Notes: generated by a model from the sequence alone, not told the origin. A stretch of DNA of 64,000 nt from Ulvibacterium sp965228935 (GCF_965228935.1 NZ_OZ245846.1:2108001-2172000); one strand, 5' to 3'; positions 28,411 to 36,440 are shown, counted from the first letter of the stretch. Numbers and translations are program-made.

Positions 28411-29007
28411 GTGATAGTATTATTGGATAACGGCCACGGTGGCCTGGTTAATGGGATATATCAGACTGCGGGTAAAAGAAGTCCGCTTTGGAATGATGGG
28501 ACCCAACTTTTTGAGGGAGAATTCAATAGAGCTATTGTTAATGGGATTATTCAAGAGCTGACCAAATTTAGAATACCTTATGTTAATATAGCCCCGGAGT
28601 ATCGAGACGTTCGATTAGAGACCCGGATTAATAGGGCCAACCAATATTCACCAAGAAATAGTTTCTATTTAAGTGTACATTCCAATGCCGGCGGAGGTCA
28701 TGGCTCCGAGATTTTTACTTCTCCGGGCAACACCAAAAGTGATAGGATAGCCACAGTTTTTGGTGAAGCGTATCTTAGGACATTTCCGGATAGAAAGCTA
28801 CGTACGGATTTTACGGATGGAGACTTGGATAAAGAAAGAAGATTCTACGTTCTAACGAGAACAAGAATGCCTGCAATCTTGACCGAGAATTTTTTCATGG
28901 ATAATGAAGAGGAATGTAAGAACATTTTGATGACTAGGGAAGGAAGGGATAAGGTTGTCCAATATCATATGAATGCAATTCAAATAACGCGACAAACAAT
29001 TTTCTAA
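28411..29007 (+). CDS. N-acetylmuramoyl-L-alanine amidase (Amidase_3/LytC family)
   Basis: About 199 residues from the GTG at 28411; an in-frame ATG at 28366 would overlap the previous gene. Zinc amidase motifs are visible: L-D-N-G-H-G-G (first His), a Glu in the F-E-G-E-F segment, S-V-H-S-N-A (second His) and the catalytic Glu in L-T-E-N-F-F. Family knowledge: cleaves the amide bond between MurNAc and the stem peptide. No signal peptide, so within this gene set it may be a lysin carried by or released with a tail-like particle, or a lysis enzyme, rather than a housekeeping amidase. Not fused to a cell-wall-binding domain. Confidence 0.85.
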   Translation: MIVLLDNGHGGLVNGIYQTAGKRSPLWNDGTQLFEGEFNRAIVNGIIQELTKFRIPYVNIAPEYRDVRLETRINRANQYSPRNSFYLSVHSNAGGGHGSEIFTSPGNTKSDRIATVFGEAYLRTFPDRKLRTDFTDGDLDKERRFYVLTRTRMPAILTENFFMDNEEECKNILMTREGRDKVVQYHMNAIQITRQTIF

Positions 29008-29023
29008 TCAAAAAACTAAAATC

Positions 29024-29836
29024 ATGGCTAATTTAAACTGGTTTCCTATTAATCCGTTATTAAAGGACAATGGTACTTTTTATGCCTTATCATTTGAAGA
29101 AAATGCTGAAAAGTTAAAACCTGTTGCCCTTTCAAAGGATGATAATCCTTTTGCCCAATTTAATGTGATACAAAATACCATTAACATTGAAACTGCCGCT
29201 GAACTGGGAGTTGGTATTGGTTCCATTTCTGGGAGTTACAAATCATTTATTCTTAGTTACGAAGCCATGCTGTATACCGAAAAGATCGTGACCACGCCTG
29301 TTGGGGGAAAAATCTATGGTACCCGTTGGGGCGCGGGACTTAGGGTTGTATTAAAGGTAAGTGATATACAATCAAACGCTAGTTTTAATTTTGGTGCAAT
29401 CGCCGCCTCCGCAGAGTTAGGATTGGCAAAGGTAGAGTACGAAATAAATGGCATTGGAATAAGTTCCCCGAACATTTTGAAGGTGCTTCCCGGGCCGGGG
29501 GAGTTTAATTTTGAAAACTATTCAAAAATCATAGAGGCCGCCGAGAAAGTGAAAAAGTATATGGCGGACAACTCCGATAAATTAACTCCCGAACCTTTTC
29601 AGGTTTTTATGTCGGATGAAATTAACAAGGATGTATTCAAGGATTCCCGATCGGTCATTTACGCGGCAAGAAACATTATGAGTAGGAACACACTTGGGGA
29701 TGCCCTCGGCAATGCAAGAGGTAAGTTTAATCCTGAAATTATAACTGGATTCTATGCTAAAATGGGTATTTTCGACTATAATGCAAGACCTTCAAGAGAA
29801 GATAGGAGGGAGGCATCGGACTTTTTGGATGCCTAG
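29024..29836 (+). CDS. Unknown protein between amidase and patatin
   Basis: 270 residues, no signal peptide. A glycine-rich stretch with alternating small and hydrophobic residues (about 60-145: G-V-G-I-G-S-I-S-G-S-Y, then A-A-S-A-E-L-G-L-A) could be a membrane-interacting beta hairpin or a fold core; the C-terminal third is charged and helical (A-E-K-V-K-K-Y-M-A). I recognise no family. It starts 16 bp after the amidase stop and 48 bp before the patatin gene, so it is probably co-expressed with both and could be an effector, an adaptor or a protective partner for the phospholipase. Confidence 0.65.
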   Translation: MANLNWFPINPLLKDNGTFYALSFEENAEKLKPVALSKDDNPFAQFNVIQNTINIETAAELGVGIGSISGSYKSFILSYEAMLYTEKIVTTPVGGKIYGTRWGAGLRVVLKVSDIQSNASFNFGAIAASAELGLAKVEYEINGIGISSPNILKVLPGPGEFNFENYSKIIEAAEKVKKYMADNSDKLTPEPFQVFMSDEINKDVFKDSRSVIYAARNIMSRNTLGDALGNARGKFNPEIITGFYAKMGIFDYNARPSREDRREASDFLDA

Positions 29837-29884
29837 TAAATACCATTTTAAAGCTTTCCAATAGCCAAGATAGACCTTTCAAAA

Positions 29885-31606
29885 ATGCCTACCCGTAACA
29901 AACTGCCTTCCAATCCTCTTAACCGCATTGCGGTATGTTTGTCAGGAGGAGGTTACCGAGCGGCTTCTTTTCAACTAGGTACCCTTTCCTATCTAAATTC
30001 CAAAAAATTTGGTGCTTCAACGGTACTGAAGAACGTAAAAGCAATTTCCACTGTTTCCGGCGGAACCATTACAGGAGTATACTATACACTTCAGATACAA
30101 CGTCAAAAAGCTTTTGAAGTAATTTTTAATGAGCTAAAGGACTGGCTCTCCCATACAGATTTGGTGAAGAAAGGGTTGAAAAAATTAAATGAAAATGGTA
30201 CATGGAAACACCAATATAAAAGAAGAAATCTAATTAACGCTTTTTCTGAACTATATGATGAAACTCTTTTGGACGGAGCAACAATTTCGGATTTAAAATC
30301 TTTGAAAAATGGTCACTTGGAATTTGTCTGCTTTAACTCTACGGAGTTCAATAGAGGCTTAAGATATAGATTCCAAACAGGAGAGGGGAGAATATTTTTC
30401 GGTAGTGACGGATTGCAGTTGGGCAAAAACATTTATAGCGAATTTCGATTGGGAGATGTAATTGAGGCGTCTTCCGCTTTTTCAGGAGGTTTTGAGCCGA
30501 TTGCAATGCCAGAGGATTTTCTCGCTTCGGATACTGAAGCTTACAAGGCAGTCAAACTTAAAAAGGGCTATCGTGAAGCTGTCGGCCTAATGGATGGTGG
30601 AATATATGATAATCAAGGAATAACGGGCATAGAGGATTATGAAGACAATAAAGGGGTAAGGCCTTTTGATTTGATTTTGATTTCGGACGTATCCTCCCCC
30701 TATATAACCGATTTTGATTTTTCCATTGAAAGATCCGGAGGGATACGGGAAAAAACCATTGTTGATTTATTCGGCAGTATTGCCAGGATTCGACGTATTA
30801 CCTTAATCTTTATACTTTCGATTTATGTATTGGGAATTTCCCTAATGCTGCATAGTCAATTTATAAATTCTACAATTTTGGGTATTGGCATAGCACTTAC
30901 AGGGATGGGAGTAGTGTTTACATGGATCTTCTATTTGGCGCATAAGCTTATTTCAAAACTATACCGGAATGCAATAAATTATATTTTATGTCTAATCCCA
31001 AAATATTTTAGGGATAGGTTGTCTTCTTTTGATTACAAAAATACAAAGATCAAAAGATTGGAATTACTGCTTTTGGATAGAATAAATTCACTTAAACTAC
31101 TATTGCCGGGAATCTTTCTAAAGCAAATAAGGAGATTGCATTACGAACGTCTTTATGAAAACAAAAAATATGAAAACAGAAGGGCTACTTGTGTAGTGCG
31201 GCAGCTAACAAAGGAGGATTTTGAATTTAAAAGAAGCAAAAACTTGGACAATCTTGATTTCCTTTCAGAACACATTCCTGATTTTAAGGAAAAAACCTTC
31301 GAGAAAATAGTGGGTGAAAAAATTGCAAGTTACACTGAGAAGGCGGCAGATTTTGGGACTACACTTTGGTTCACTGAGGAGGACAAGGTTGAGGAACAGT
31401 TAAAATGCCTAATAATAAGTGGTCAGATCACATGCTGTCATAGCCTACTGATCTATCTTACCAACTTCATTTATGACCCAAGGTTCCCACAATTGGAAGA
31501 CGAAGTAAAGGAATCGGTTATTGAACTTCAAAAAGATGTTCTGCAAGATTGGAGAAAGTACAAAACTCACCCGGAGTTTCTTTTCGAAGAATTAACATCA
31601 ACTTAG
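29885..31606 (+). CDS. Patatin-like phospholipase with central membrane helices
   Basis: 573 residues. The N-terminal patatin domain (about 12-260) has the oxyanion-hole motif G-G-G-Y-R-A, nucleophile Ser58 in T-V-S-G-G-T and dyad Asp237 in M-D-G-G. Two hydrophobic helices follow (about 303-362), then a ~200-residue helical, charged C-terminal region unlike known domains. Family knowledge: Ser-Asp lipid acyl hydrolases, often toxins that attack membranes. As last gene of the fibre operon it is a good candidate for a membrane-targeting effector. Alternatively it could act inside the host cell in an abortive defence, but no cyclic-nucleotide synthase or other CBASS partner is nearby. Confidence 0.85.
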   Translation: MPTRNKLPSNPLNRIAVCLSGGGYRAASFQLGTLSYLNSKKFGASTVLKNVKAISTVSGGTITGVYYTLQIQRQKAFEVIFNELKDWLSHTDLVKKGLKKLNENGTWKHQYKRRNLINAFSELYDETLLDGATISDLKSLKNGHLEFVCFNSTEFNRGLRYRFQTGEGRIFFGSDGLQLGKNIYSEFRLGDVIEASSAFSGGFEPIAMPEDFLASDTEAYKAVKLKKGYREAVGLMDGGIYDNQGITGIEDYEDNKGVRPFDLILISDVSSPYITDFDFSIERSGGIREKTIVDLFGSIARIRRITLIFILSIYVLGISLMLHSQFINSTILGIGIALTGMGVVFTWIFYLAHKLISKLYRNAINYILCLIPKYFRDRLSSFDYKNTKIKRLELLLLDRINSLKLLLPGIFLKQIRRLHYERLYENKKYENRRATCVVRQLTKEDFEFKRSKNLDNLDFLSEHIPDFKEKTFEKIVGEKIASYTEKAADFGTTLWFTEEDKVEEQLKCLIISGQITCCHSLLIYLTNFIYDPRFPQLEDEVKESVIELQKDVLQDWRKYKTHPEFLFEELTST

Positions 31607-31674
31607 GAACGATCAGGTATGGAATGCCGAGCATAATTTAAAATAACTGACGCCTCTTTTGCTTTTTCTACGTA

Positions 31675-31821
31675 ATGGGGAACACCAAAAAGTTAAATCA
31701 TGTATTTGTTCTCCCGCTCTTAGGCCTTATGGGAATACTCCCATTTTTCATAAAAAATACCTCTTTTACTATCCAAGCATCCTTAAGGTCATTAAACAAT
31801 GCAGATGACATTTTTGTATAG
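31675..31821 (+). CDS. Possible 48-residue membrane peptide
   Basis: Small open frame ATG 31675 to TAG 31821 with one hydrophobic stretch (V-F-V-L-P-L-L-G-L-M-G-I-L-P-F-F) after a short basic start. It lies 68 bp after the patatin gene on the same strand. It could be a small immunity or holin-like peptide, or chance; nothing else supports it. Confidence 0.25.
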   Translation: MGNTKKLNHVFVLPLLGLMGILPFFIKNTSFTIQASLRSLNNADDIFV

Positions 31822-32044
31822 GTCAAGGTGTATTTCTTGCACAATTGATTTACGCTTTATAATGAGCCCTGGTCTATTGTTCAGCTTCGTTTTCAACGTT
31901 TGGTTGATTTATTCGTGATCGCTGAAGGATTACCTACGGTTTTCCTTGGCGTTCAATATTGCAAATAGAAAGCCCGGGCTGTCGCGCGAGTCACTTGTTT
32001 CAATCCAAAACCCGAACTGTGTCCTGTTTTTCCTTAAAACAAGG

Positions 32045-32068
32045 AACCACGCTTTTGGGCGTGGTTTT
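32045..32068 (+). terminator. Hairpin with T tail downstream of the fibre operon
   Basis: Perfect 8-bp stem AACCACGC / GCGTGGTT (32045-32052, 32059-32066) with T residues on the plus strand. It could end transcription from the patatin gene about 440 bp upstream, or be the terminator belonging to the decayed tRNA scar. Confidence 0.6.
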
Positions 32069-32208
32069 CTGAGTGTCGTGATCGCGACAGGATTACCTTT
32101 GGTTTTCCATGGCGGCCCCTGATGAAAATGGAAAGGGCACCGACTAGCGCCGCTGTTTTTTCGTTTTATTCCGAGTATTGCAAAGCCCTTGGCTTTTATA
32201 CGCTCCAT

Positions 32209-32238
32209 AAAACAAAAATCCACCAACAAAGTGGTGGA
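32209..32238 (-). terminator. Ancestral terminator of the tRNA-Arg gene, now stranded at the left island end
   Basis: Stem TCCACCA / TGGTGGA (32219-32225, 32232-32238); on the minus strand it is followed by a T-rich tail. Before island insertion this would have followed directly on the 3' end of the tRNA-Arg now at 63,707-63,780. Confidence 0.65.
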
Positions 32239-32251
32239 CTTTCCGCTTTAA

Positions 32252-32294
32252 GTGATCGCGACAGGATTCGAACCTGTGACCGTCTGCTTAGAAG
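32252..32294 (-). repeat. Left attachment site: 43-bp duplicate of the tRNA-Arg 3' end
   Basis: These 43 bases are identical to 63,706-63,748, the 3' half of the intact tRNA-Arg, and stop in the anticodon stem. The sequence to the right then diverges. Together they are the direct repeats bounding the island. Confidence 0.92.
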
Positions 32295-32347
32295 CTCTTT
32301 TGGACGGGGTTCTTCAAATTAGAATTTTTTATATAATTAACTGTATG

Positions 32348-32423
32348 TCAAACAATTAAATTAATTTTGATATCAAATGGCATTGTTTGATTTCACGGAT
32401 TTGTTTGCAAATTGTTTGCAAAT
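32348..32423. promoter_or_regulatory. Integrase upstream region: nested dyads and arm-type direct repeat
   Basis: A 9-bp inverted repeat TCAAACAAT / ATTGTTTGA (32348-32356, 32382-32390) encloses a perfect 12-bp palindrome TTTGATATCAAA (32366-32377). A tandem TTTGCAAATTG-TTTGCAAAT follows (32404-32423) and recurs with one mismatch at 63,640-63,659. These are plausible binding sites for the integrase, an excisionase or a regulator, overlapping the integrase promoter. Confidence 0.6.
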
Positions 32424-32444
32424 TTTTTTAGTACCTTGAAGTAT

Positions 32445-33665
32445 ATGAGGACGTATTTGACCCTTTTATTGGATACAAGAAGAGCAAAAAAAGATGGTTC
32501 GTTTCCTATCATTTTTCGCCTTACCCACCTGCGAAAAACAACTTCGATTTCTACTGGATATTCAATATTAGAAAAATATTGGGATTCCAGAAAATGTGAA
32601 ATCAAAAGAAATTATACAAGAGTCGAATCTATTGCAAGACTAAATACGCTACTTCTCAAAGAAGAGGCTAGAGCTAATGATATCATAAATCAACTTTACG
32701 ATAAAGAGAAGCTCAATTACATGTCCATCACACAAGTAAAAAACAGAATAACCCGAAATAATACTTACGATTCATTTTATAGGTACGGAGAATCACTTGC
32801 CGAGGACTTGAAAGTTTCGCATCGGTATGGTACAGCAAGGAGCTATAGAGGAATCATTTCTATACTAAGAACTTTTACTAAAGGAAAGGATTTGAAATTC
32901 AATGAACTTAACTACGATTTTATCAAAAAATTTGAACGTTATCATCTGGCTAAAGGAAATAGTATCAATAGTCTTTCAGTTTATCTTAGAGCTATTAAGG
33001 CTATTTATAATAAAGGCATTAAGGCAGGATTAATTGAAAAAGAAGCTTACCCTTTTGCAAACTATTCAATCAGGCAAACCCCGACAGAAAAACGAGCACT
33101 AAAGATTGATGATATTAGAAAAATCCTTGAACTAGAAGTTCCCAGGGATGTCGTTTTGTTCCGATATCGGAACTATTTCATTTGCTCGTTTCTCTTATAC
33201 GGAATGAACTTTACTGATATGTGCTATCTCAAACTGGAAAACATAATAGATGGTAGGATAAAATTCCGAAGACGAAAAACCTCAAAATTATATGATATTA
33301 AAATAACGGAGCAATTAGCTGAGATTCTAAATTTATATGTAAAGGGTAAAGAGAAAGACGATTATATTTTTCCTGTTATTAAAAGAGAAAATCCAGAACT
33401 CCAAGAACGAGAAATTTCTTGGGAGCGTCAACGTTATAACAGAGGACTAAAGACAATTGGAGAATTGTGTGGTATTGAGCAAAAATTGACTACTTATGTA
33501 TCCCGACACAGTTTTGCTACCCAAGCCATGTTAAATGATGTACCGTTACAGGCAATTTCTGCAATGCTTGGGCATAGCAAGTTGAATACTACTCAAATAT
33601 ACTTAAAGTCCCTACCTAATAATATTCTTGATGATTACAACCAACAATTAATATCAGCAATTTAA
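32445..33665 (+). CDS. Tyrosine recombinase/integrase of the island
   Basis: About 406 residues. The ATG at 32445 is preferred: an upstream in-frame ATG (32412) would encode residues from the arm-site repeat. Layout: N-terminal arm-binding domain (T-L-L-L-D-T-R-R-A-K-K-D-G), SAM-like core-binding domain (about 100-210), and catalytic domain with Arg354-His355 in S-R-H-S-F, His377 in L-G-H-S and nucleophile Tyr386. The first catalytic Arg box reads G-M-N-F-T-D-M, without the usual Arg, as in several Bacteroidota conjugative-transposon integrases. It should catalyse integration into and excision from the tRNA-Arg site. Confidence 0.9.
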   Translation: MRTYLTLLLDTRRAKKDGSFPIIFRLTHLRKTTSISTGYSILEKYWDSRKCEIKRNYTRVESIARLNTLLLKEEARANDIINQLYDKEKLNYMSITQVKNRITRNNTYDSFYRYGESLAEDLKVSHRYGTARSYRGIISILRTFTKGKDLKFNELNYDFIKKFERYHLAKGNSINSLSVYLRAIKAIYNKGIKAGLIEKEAYPFANYSIRQTPTEKRALKIDDIRKILELEVPRDVVLFRYRNYFICSFLLYGMNFTDMCYLKLENIIDGRIKFRRRKTSKLYDIKITEQLAEILNLYVKGKEKDDYIFPVIKRENPELQEREISWERQRYNRGLKTIGELCGIEQKLTTYVSRHSFATQAMLNDVPLQAISAMLGHSKLNTTQIYLKSLPNNILDDYNQQLISAI

Positions 33666-33839
33666 ATGATATTTGGTTGTCATTATTTATGATTCATCCT
33701 TATCATGTTTCTTCAAAATAATTCTCCAACATGTATCTTAACCAACTCAATATCAAAATATCATATGTGAACCTCCTGGTTTCAAAAATCGTTCGATTTT
33801 CAAGACCATCCATTAAAAAAGCTGCTTGCCAGTAAAATC

Positions 33840-34391
33840 CTAAGTTTCCAGGGAATCGATTTGACCTTCAATTTTGCCTATTCTCCCTTTCCATACTTTC
33901 CGCAGGAAAAATACCTGTACGAAAAATAGCACTGCCACAAACAGGGTGCTGGCGACAATCTTTGTCATGTTCCAATCAACGGAAAAAGCAAAAAAGGATA
34001 GTAGGGCCGTTATTGCAATGACCCTGGCAGCTATGGAAATCCTGGCATATTTTTTGACTCGTTGCGCATAACACCTCAAGGATTCCGACACGCTCGAGCC
34101 GCTTATCGGGGATTGTACAAGACGATAACCCAGCACATTGTGCAATAGAAGTAACAGAACGGATACGATGAGGGCTGCGTTCAAGTACCATGGTTTTTGG
34201 TGGCCATCGAAACCCGTGTAGTAGACCGACAGCAATATCGCCCATACAAGTGATTCGAGAACCAGTTGGAGCCTTATCCTTTTGAGTACAGGGTGTCGAT
34301 TGGCACTTCCCATTTTCCTCATGGCCTCCCTATTTTTGCCCTTATCAATATTCTGATATTCAGATTTTAATTCTTCCAGTTCCATGATCAT
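33840..34391 (-). CDS. Four-helix membrane protein, possible anti-sigma partner
   Basis: 183 residues: charged N-terminal ~40 residues (E-L-E-E-L-K-S-E-Y) and then about four transmembrane helices in two pairs, with a basic C-terminal tail. It starts within the sigma-factor stop (ATGA overlap at 34388-34391), so the two are translationally coupled. Membrane proteins in this position often bind and hold the ECF sigma factor. No known anti-sigma motif (such as a zinc-binding H-x-x-x-C-x-x-C) is present, so the role rests on context. Confidence 0.65.
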   Translation of the reverse strand: MIMELEELKSEYQNIDKGKNREAMRKMGSANRHPVLKRIRLQLVLESLVWAILLSVYYTGFDGHQKPWYLNAALIVSVLLLLLHNVLGYRLVQSPISGSSVSESLRCYAQRVKKYARISIAARVIAITALLSFFAFSVDWNMTKIVASTLFVAVLFFVQVFFLRKVWKGRIGKIEGQIDSLET

Positions 34392-34864
34392 TGGTTTAAA
34401 ATGGTTCTTAATTTGTTCTTTATTCTGTTGAGTCGAACCCCCAGGTAGTTTTTGCTGATGCCCATCACCTCGGCCATTTCCGAATTGTCGAACCCGTCCA
34501 GGTACATGGAGACGATGGCCTTTTCCGCATCGTCCAATGTTCTTATTGCCTTGAACAATCTTTCCCTGTTCGGGTTTTCCTCACCTTCCGGCCTAGTGGG
34601 CTCCGGTAACCTATCCGTCCCGGATAAGATCACCTTTGGTTTACGAAAAGATGCCATGGCGGTATTGAGTCCGATGCGGTACATCCAAGTGGTAAACTTG
34701 GAACGCCCACGGAATTTGGGATGCGATTTCCATAGCTGATAGACGATCTCTTGGAACAAGTCCTCACGGTCTTCCTTAGAATCCCTATAGATATGGCACA
34801 GCTTGTTGATCAGACCTTGGTTGCTGTGCACCGCATCGAGAAAGGCTTCCTTGTCCATTCCCAT
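34388..34864 (-). CDS. ECF-type RNA polymerase sigma factor
   Basis: About 158 residues from ATG 34864, just after the upstream stop; an upstream ATG at 34909 would overlap the serine hydrolase gene by 44 bp. Region 2 is seen in L-C-H-I-Y-R-D, D-L-F-Q-E-I-V-Y-Q-L-W and F-T-T-W-M-Y-R-I-G-L-N-T; region 4 in A-I-V-S-M-Y-L-D-G-F-D-N-S-E-M-A-E-V-M-G-I-S. Cytoplasmic transcription initiator. Middle gene of a three-gene operon: serine hydrolase, sigma, membrane protein. Confidence 0.88.
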   Translation of the reverse strand: MGMDKEAFLDAVHSNQGLINKLCHIYRDSKEDREDLFQEIVYQLWKSHPKFRGRSKFTTWMYRIGLNTAMASFRKPKVILSGTDRLPEPTRPEGEENPNRERLFKAIRTLDDAEKAIVSMYLDGFDNSEMAEVMGISKNYLGVRLNRIKNKLRTILNQ

Positions 34865-34865
34865 A

Positions 34866-36275
34866 TCATTGTCTTTTGAAATGTTGGGTCCGTCCCTTTC
34901 CCGTGGCAATTACCCCGCTGATACCGATTCCCTCTACGCGTTCAACGAACTCAAAACGGACATTTGCCTTAGTTCCATAGAAGACATTGTCCGTTTCATG
35001 GAGAATCCTGAACGGGGGGTTGTTCCCCAGTTTTGCGTAGAGATCTCCTTGAAATATATCCATCCTCACTACCATGCCGTTCTCTGCCCTATAGGTTCCC
35101 GAGTAGGCACTGAGTTCCCTTTTGGAAAGCTGGGAGCCCTTGAAAATTTCGGGCAATTTGAACGGCCTTTTGAAGACTATCTTTTCCATATCGGCCCAGA
35201 TCTCGTTCATGGGCAAGAAGGAGGCATTGCCAAGTATTACTATGGTCATCCCCTGTTCGGGGTAAACAGCGGAAATCGAGGAAAAGCCGAAAGTGCCCCC
35301 GGCCGCTTGATAGGCCATGGGCCTGGAAGGGGATTTGAAATGTACATACTGTCCCATAGCGTATTTAGCGTCATTGTTACTAGGAAATGTGGCATCAGTC
35401 AGCGGTGCAAGATAACGCTCCAAAAGGGATTCCTTCCAAAAACCGTTGCCCAGCAGGCTCCTGTTCCACTTCAAAAGGTCATGGGCCGTCGAGTACAGAT
35501 GGCCCCCACCCCTCATGGTCGACATGTCCCGGTACGGGGCGAGGACGAGACTGTCATTGGGGAGCAGATGGTAGCCGGAGACCATTCCCAGGACAATCCC
35601 GATACCGTCGTACTCTCCGGAACCTTGCATTTCCAAAGGGTCTGCAATCTTTTCCTTGAATAGTTGTCCATACGGTCTTTTGTAGGTCCTTTCCAAGATC
35701 ACGGCCAACAGAAAATAGGCTGGACTGGAATAATGGGCCGACAAACCATGATCATCGACAAGCTCCATTGTAAATACATCTGCCAGGACCTGTTCGGTGT
35801 CGAGCGGAATCCTCGATCGTATCGGCCAGTAGTCCTTATACCCTTTCCAGTGTGGAACGCCGGAGGTGTGGGAGGCGAGCTCTCCCAGCGTAACCCTTTG
35901 CCATTCGGGGGCCATTTTTAGATCCGGGAAATATGTCCCCAAGGTATCTTCCAATCTAATTTTACCTTCCTCTTCAGCCAAAACCAACAACATGCCCGTA
36001 AAGGATTTGCTGATCGAAGCGATTTTGAACTTGGCATCCATTTCAAGCGGAATTTGAAGCTCGAACGAGGCCTGTCCGATTGCTTTCTGATAGAGCACGT
36101 CATCCTTATCGGCGATTAAGACCACGCCGTTAAAGCCTATCCGTTCCTTTTGGATGGAGAGGTAGCTGTCCAGTTTGGTCTTGACCTTTGTATCGATTTG
36201 GGAGAATAGGCCGCTTCCCAAGAGCATACATTGCAGGGTCATGGAAATTCCGAGAATCTTGCTTTTTGCTTTCAT
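34866..36275 (-). CDS. Secreted serine hydrolase, class C beta-lactamase/PBP family
   Basis: 469 residues. Signal peptide (G-L-F-S-Q), then a beta-lactamase fold with nucleophile Ser87 and Lys90 in S-I-S-K, a Tyr-Ser-Ser motif in place of the usual Tyr-x-Asn, and a C-terminal ~100-residue domain (S-A-Y-S-G-T-Y-R) common in these enzymes. Family knowledge: covers beta-lactamases, D-aminopeptidases and esterases; the substrate cannot be read off, and antibiotic resistance should not be assumed. Periplasmic. Its stop codon lies just ahead of the sigma start, an unusual operon with sigma and membrane genes downstream. Confidence 0.85.
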   Translation of the reverse strand: MKAKSKILGISMTLQCMLLGSGLFSQIDTKVKTKLDSYLSIQKERIGFNGVVLIADKDDVLYQKAIGQASFELQIPLEMDAKFKIASISKSFTGMLLVLAEEEGKIRLEDTLGTYFPDLKMAPEWQRVTLGELASHTSGVPHWKGYKDYWPIRSRIPLDTEQVLADVFTMELVDDHGLSAHYSSPAYFLLAVILERTYKRPYGQLFKEKIADPLEMQGSGEYDGIGIVLGMVSGYHLLPNDSLVLAPYRDMSTMRGGGHLYSTAHDLLKWNRSLLGNGFWKESLLERYLAPLTDATFPSNNDAKYAMGQYVHFKSPSRPMAYQAAGGTFGFSSISAVYPEQGMTIVILGNASFLPMNEIWADMEKIVFKRPFKLPEIFKGSQLSKRELSAYSGTYRAENGMVVRMDIFQGDLYAKLGNNPPFRILHETDNVFYGTKANVRFEFVERVEGIGISGVIATGKGRTQHFKRQ

Positions 36276-36373
36276 GACTTTTTTGTTTCCTTATTTGTTG
36301 CCGGAAGGGAACAAAAAATTACAGGAAGGGAGATTTTTTTGTTTTTTGAGAAAGGGTGATTTTGTATTACAAA

Positions 36374-36440
36374 TCGGCGAAATAATGAGACTTTTAGGGC
36401 AGAAGGAGTAGATTCCCTAGAAACGTTCATTTTATGGAAC
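36374..36440 (+). repeat. Island intergenic repeat, copy A
   Basis: Begins GGCGA, reaches GATTCCC after about 36 bases and ends GTTCATTTTATGGAAC. The block order and 35-36-base spacing match the copies at about 41,555, 45,321, 47,996 and 49,671. Confidence 0.65.

Larger units (their letters stand above)
31915..32251. repeat. Two decayed tandem copies of tRNA-Arg 3' end plus terminator (integration scars)
   Basis: Two units of about 163 and 174 bp. Unit 1 starts at 31915 and unit 2 at 32078 with GTGATCGC followed by AGGATTACCT, GGTTTTCC and TGGCG in both; in unit 2 the first 17 bases equal the tRNA-Arg 3' end. Each unit later contains ATTGCAAA and ends in a hairpin (32045-32066 and 32219-32238) just before the next GTGATCGC. 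They look like remnants of earlier integrations into the same tRNA gene. Confidence 0.55.

Noticed and set aside
8293..31606. Complete prophage or contractile injection system
   Set aside because: No capsid, portal, terminase, sheath, tube, baseplate or AAA ATPase gene can be seen; only fibre-like and accessory functions are present.
29885..31606. CBASS defence phospholipase (CapV-like)
   Set aside because: No cyclic-nucleotide synthase or other CBASS partner is nearby, and the gene belongs to the fibre operon by spacing and orientation.
31930..32229. 99-codon minus-strand frame left of the island
   Set aside because: Entirely within the decayed tRNA-end repeat units; its apparent protein is a by-product of the repeats.
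34803..35663. Long open frame on the plus strand (about 286 codons)
   Set aside because: Lies antisense across the sigma factor and serine hydrolase genes, which have clear motifs; the translated product has no recognisable pattern.
34866..36275. Antibiotic-resistance beta-lactamase
   Set aside because: The S-x-x-K family also includes peptidases and esterases; the Tyr-Ser-Ser motif and C-terminal domain do not support a resistance call.
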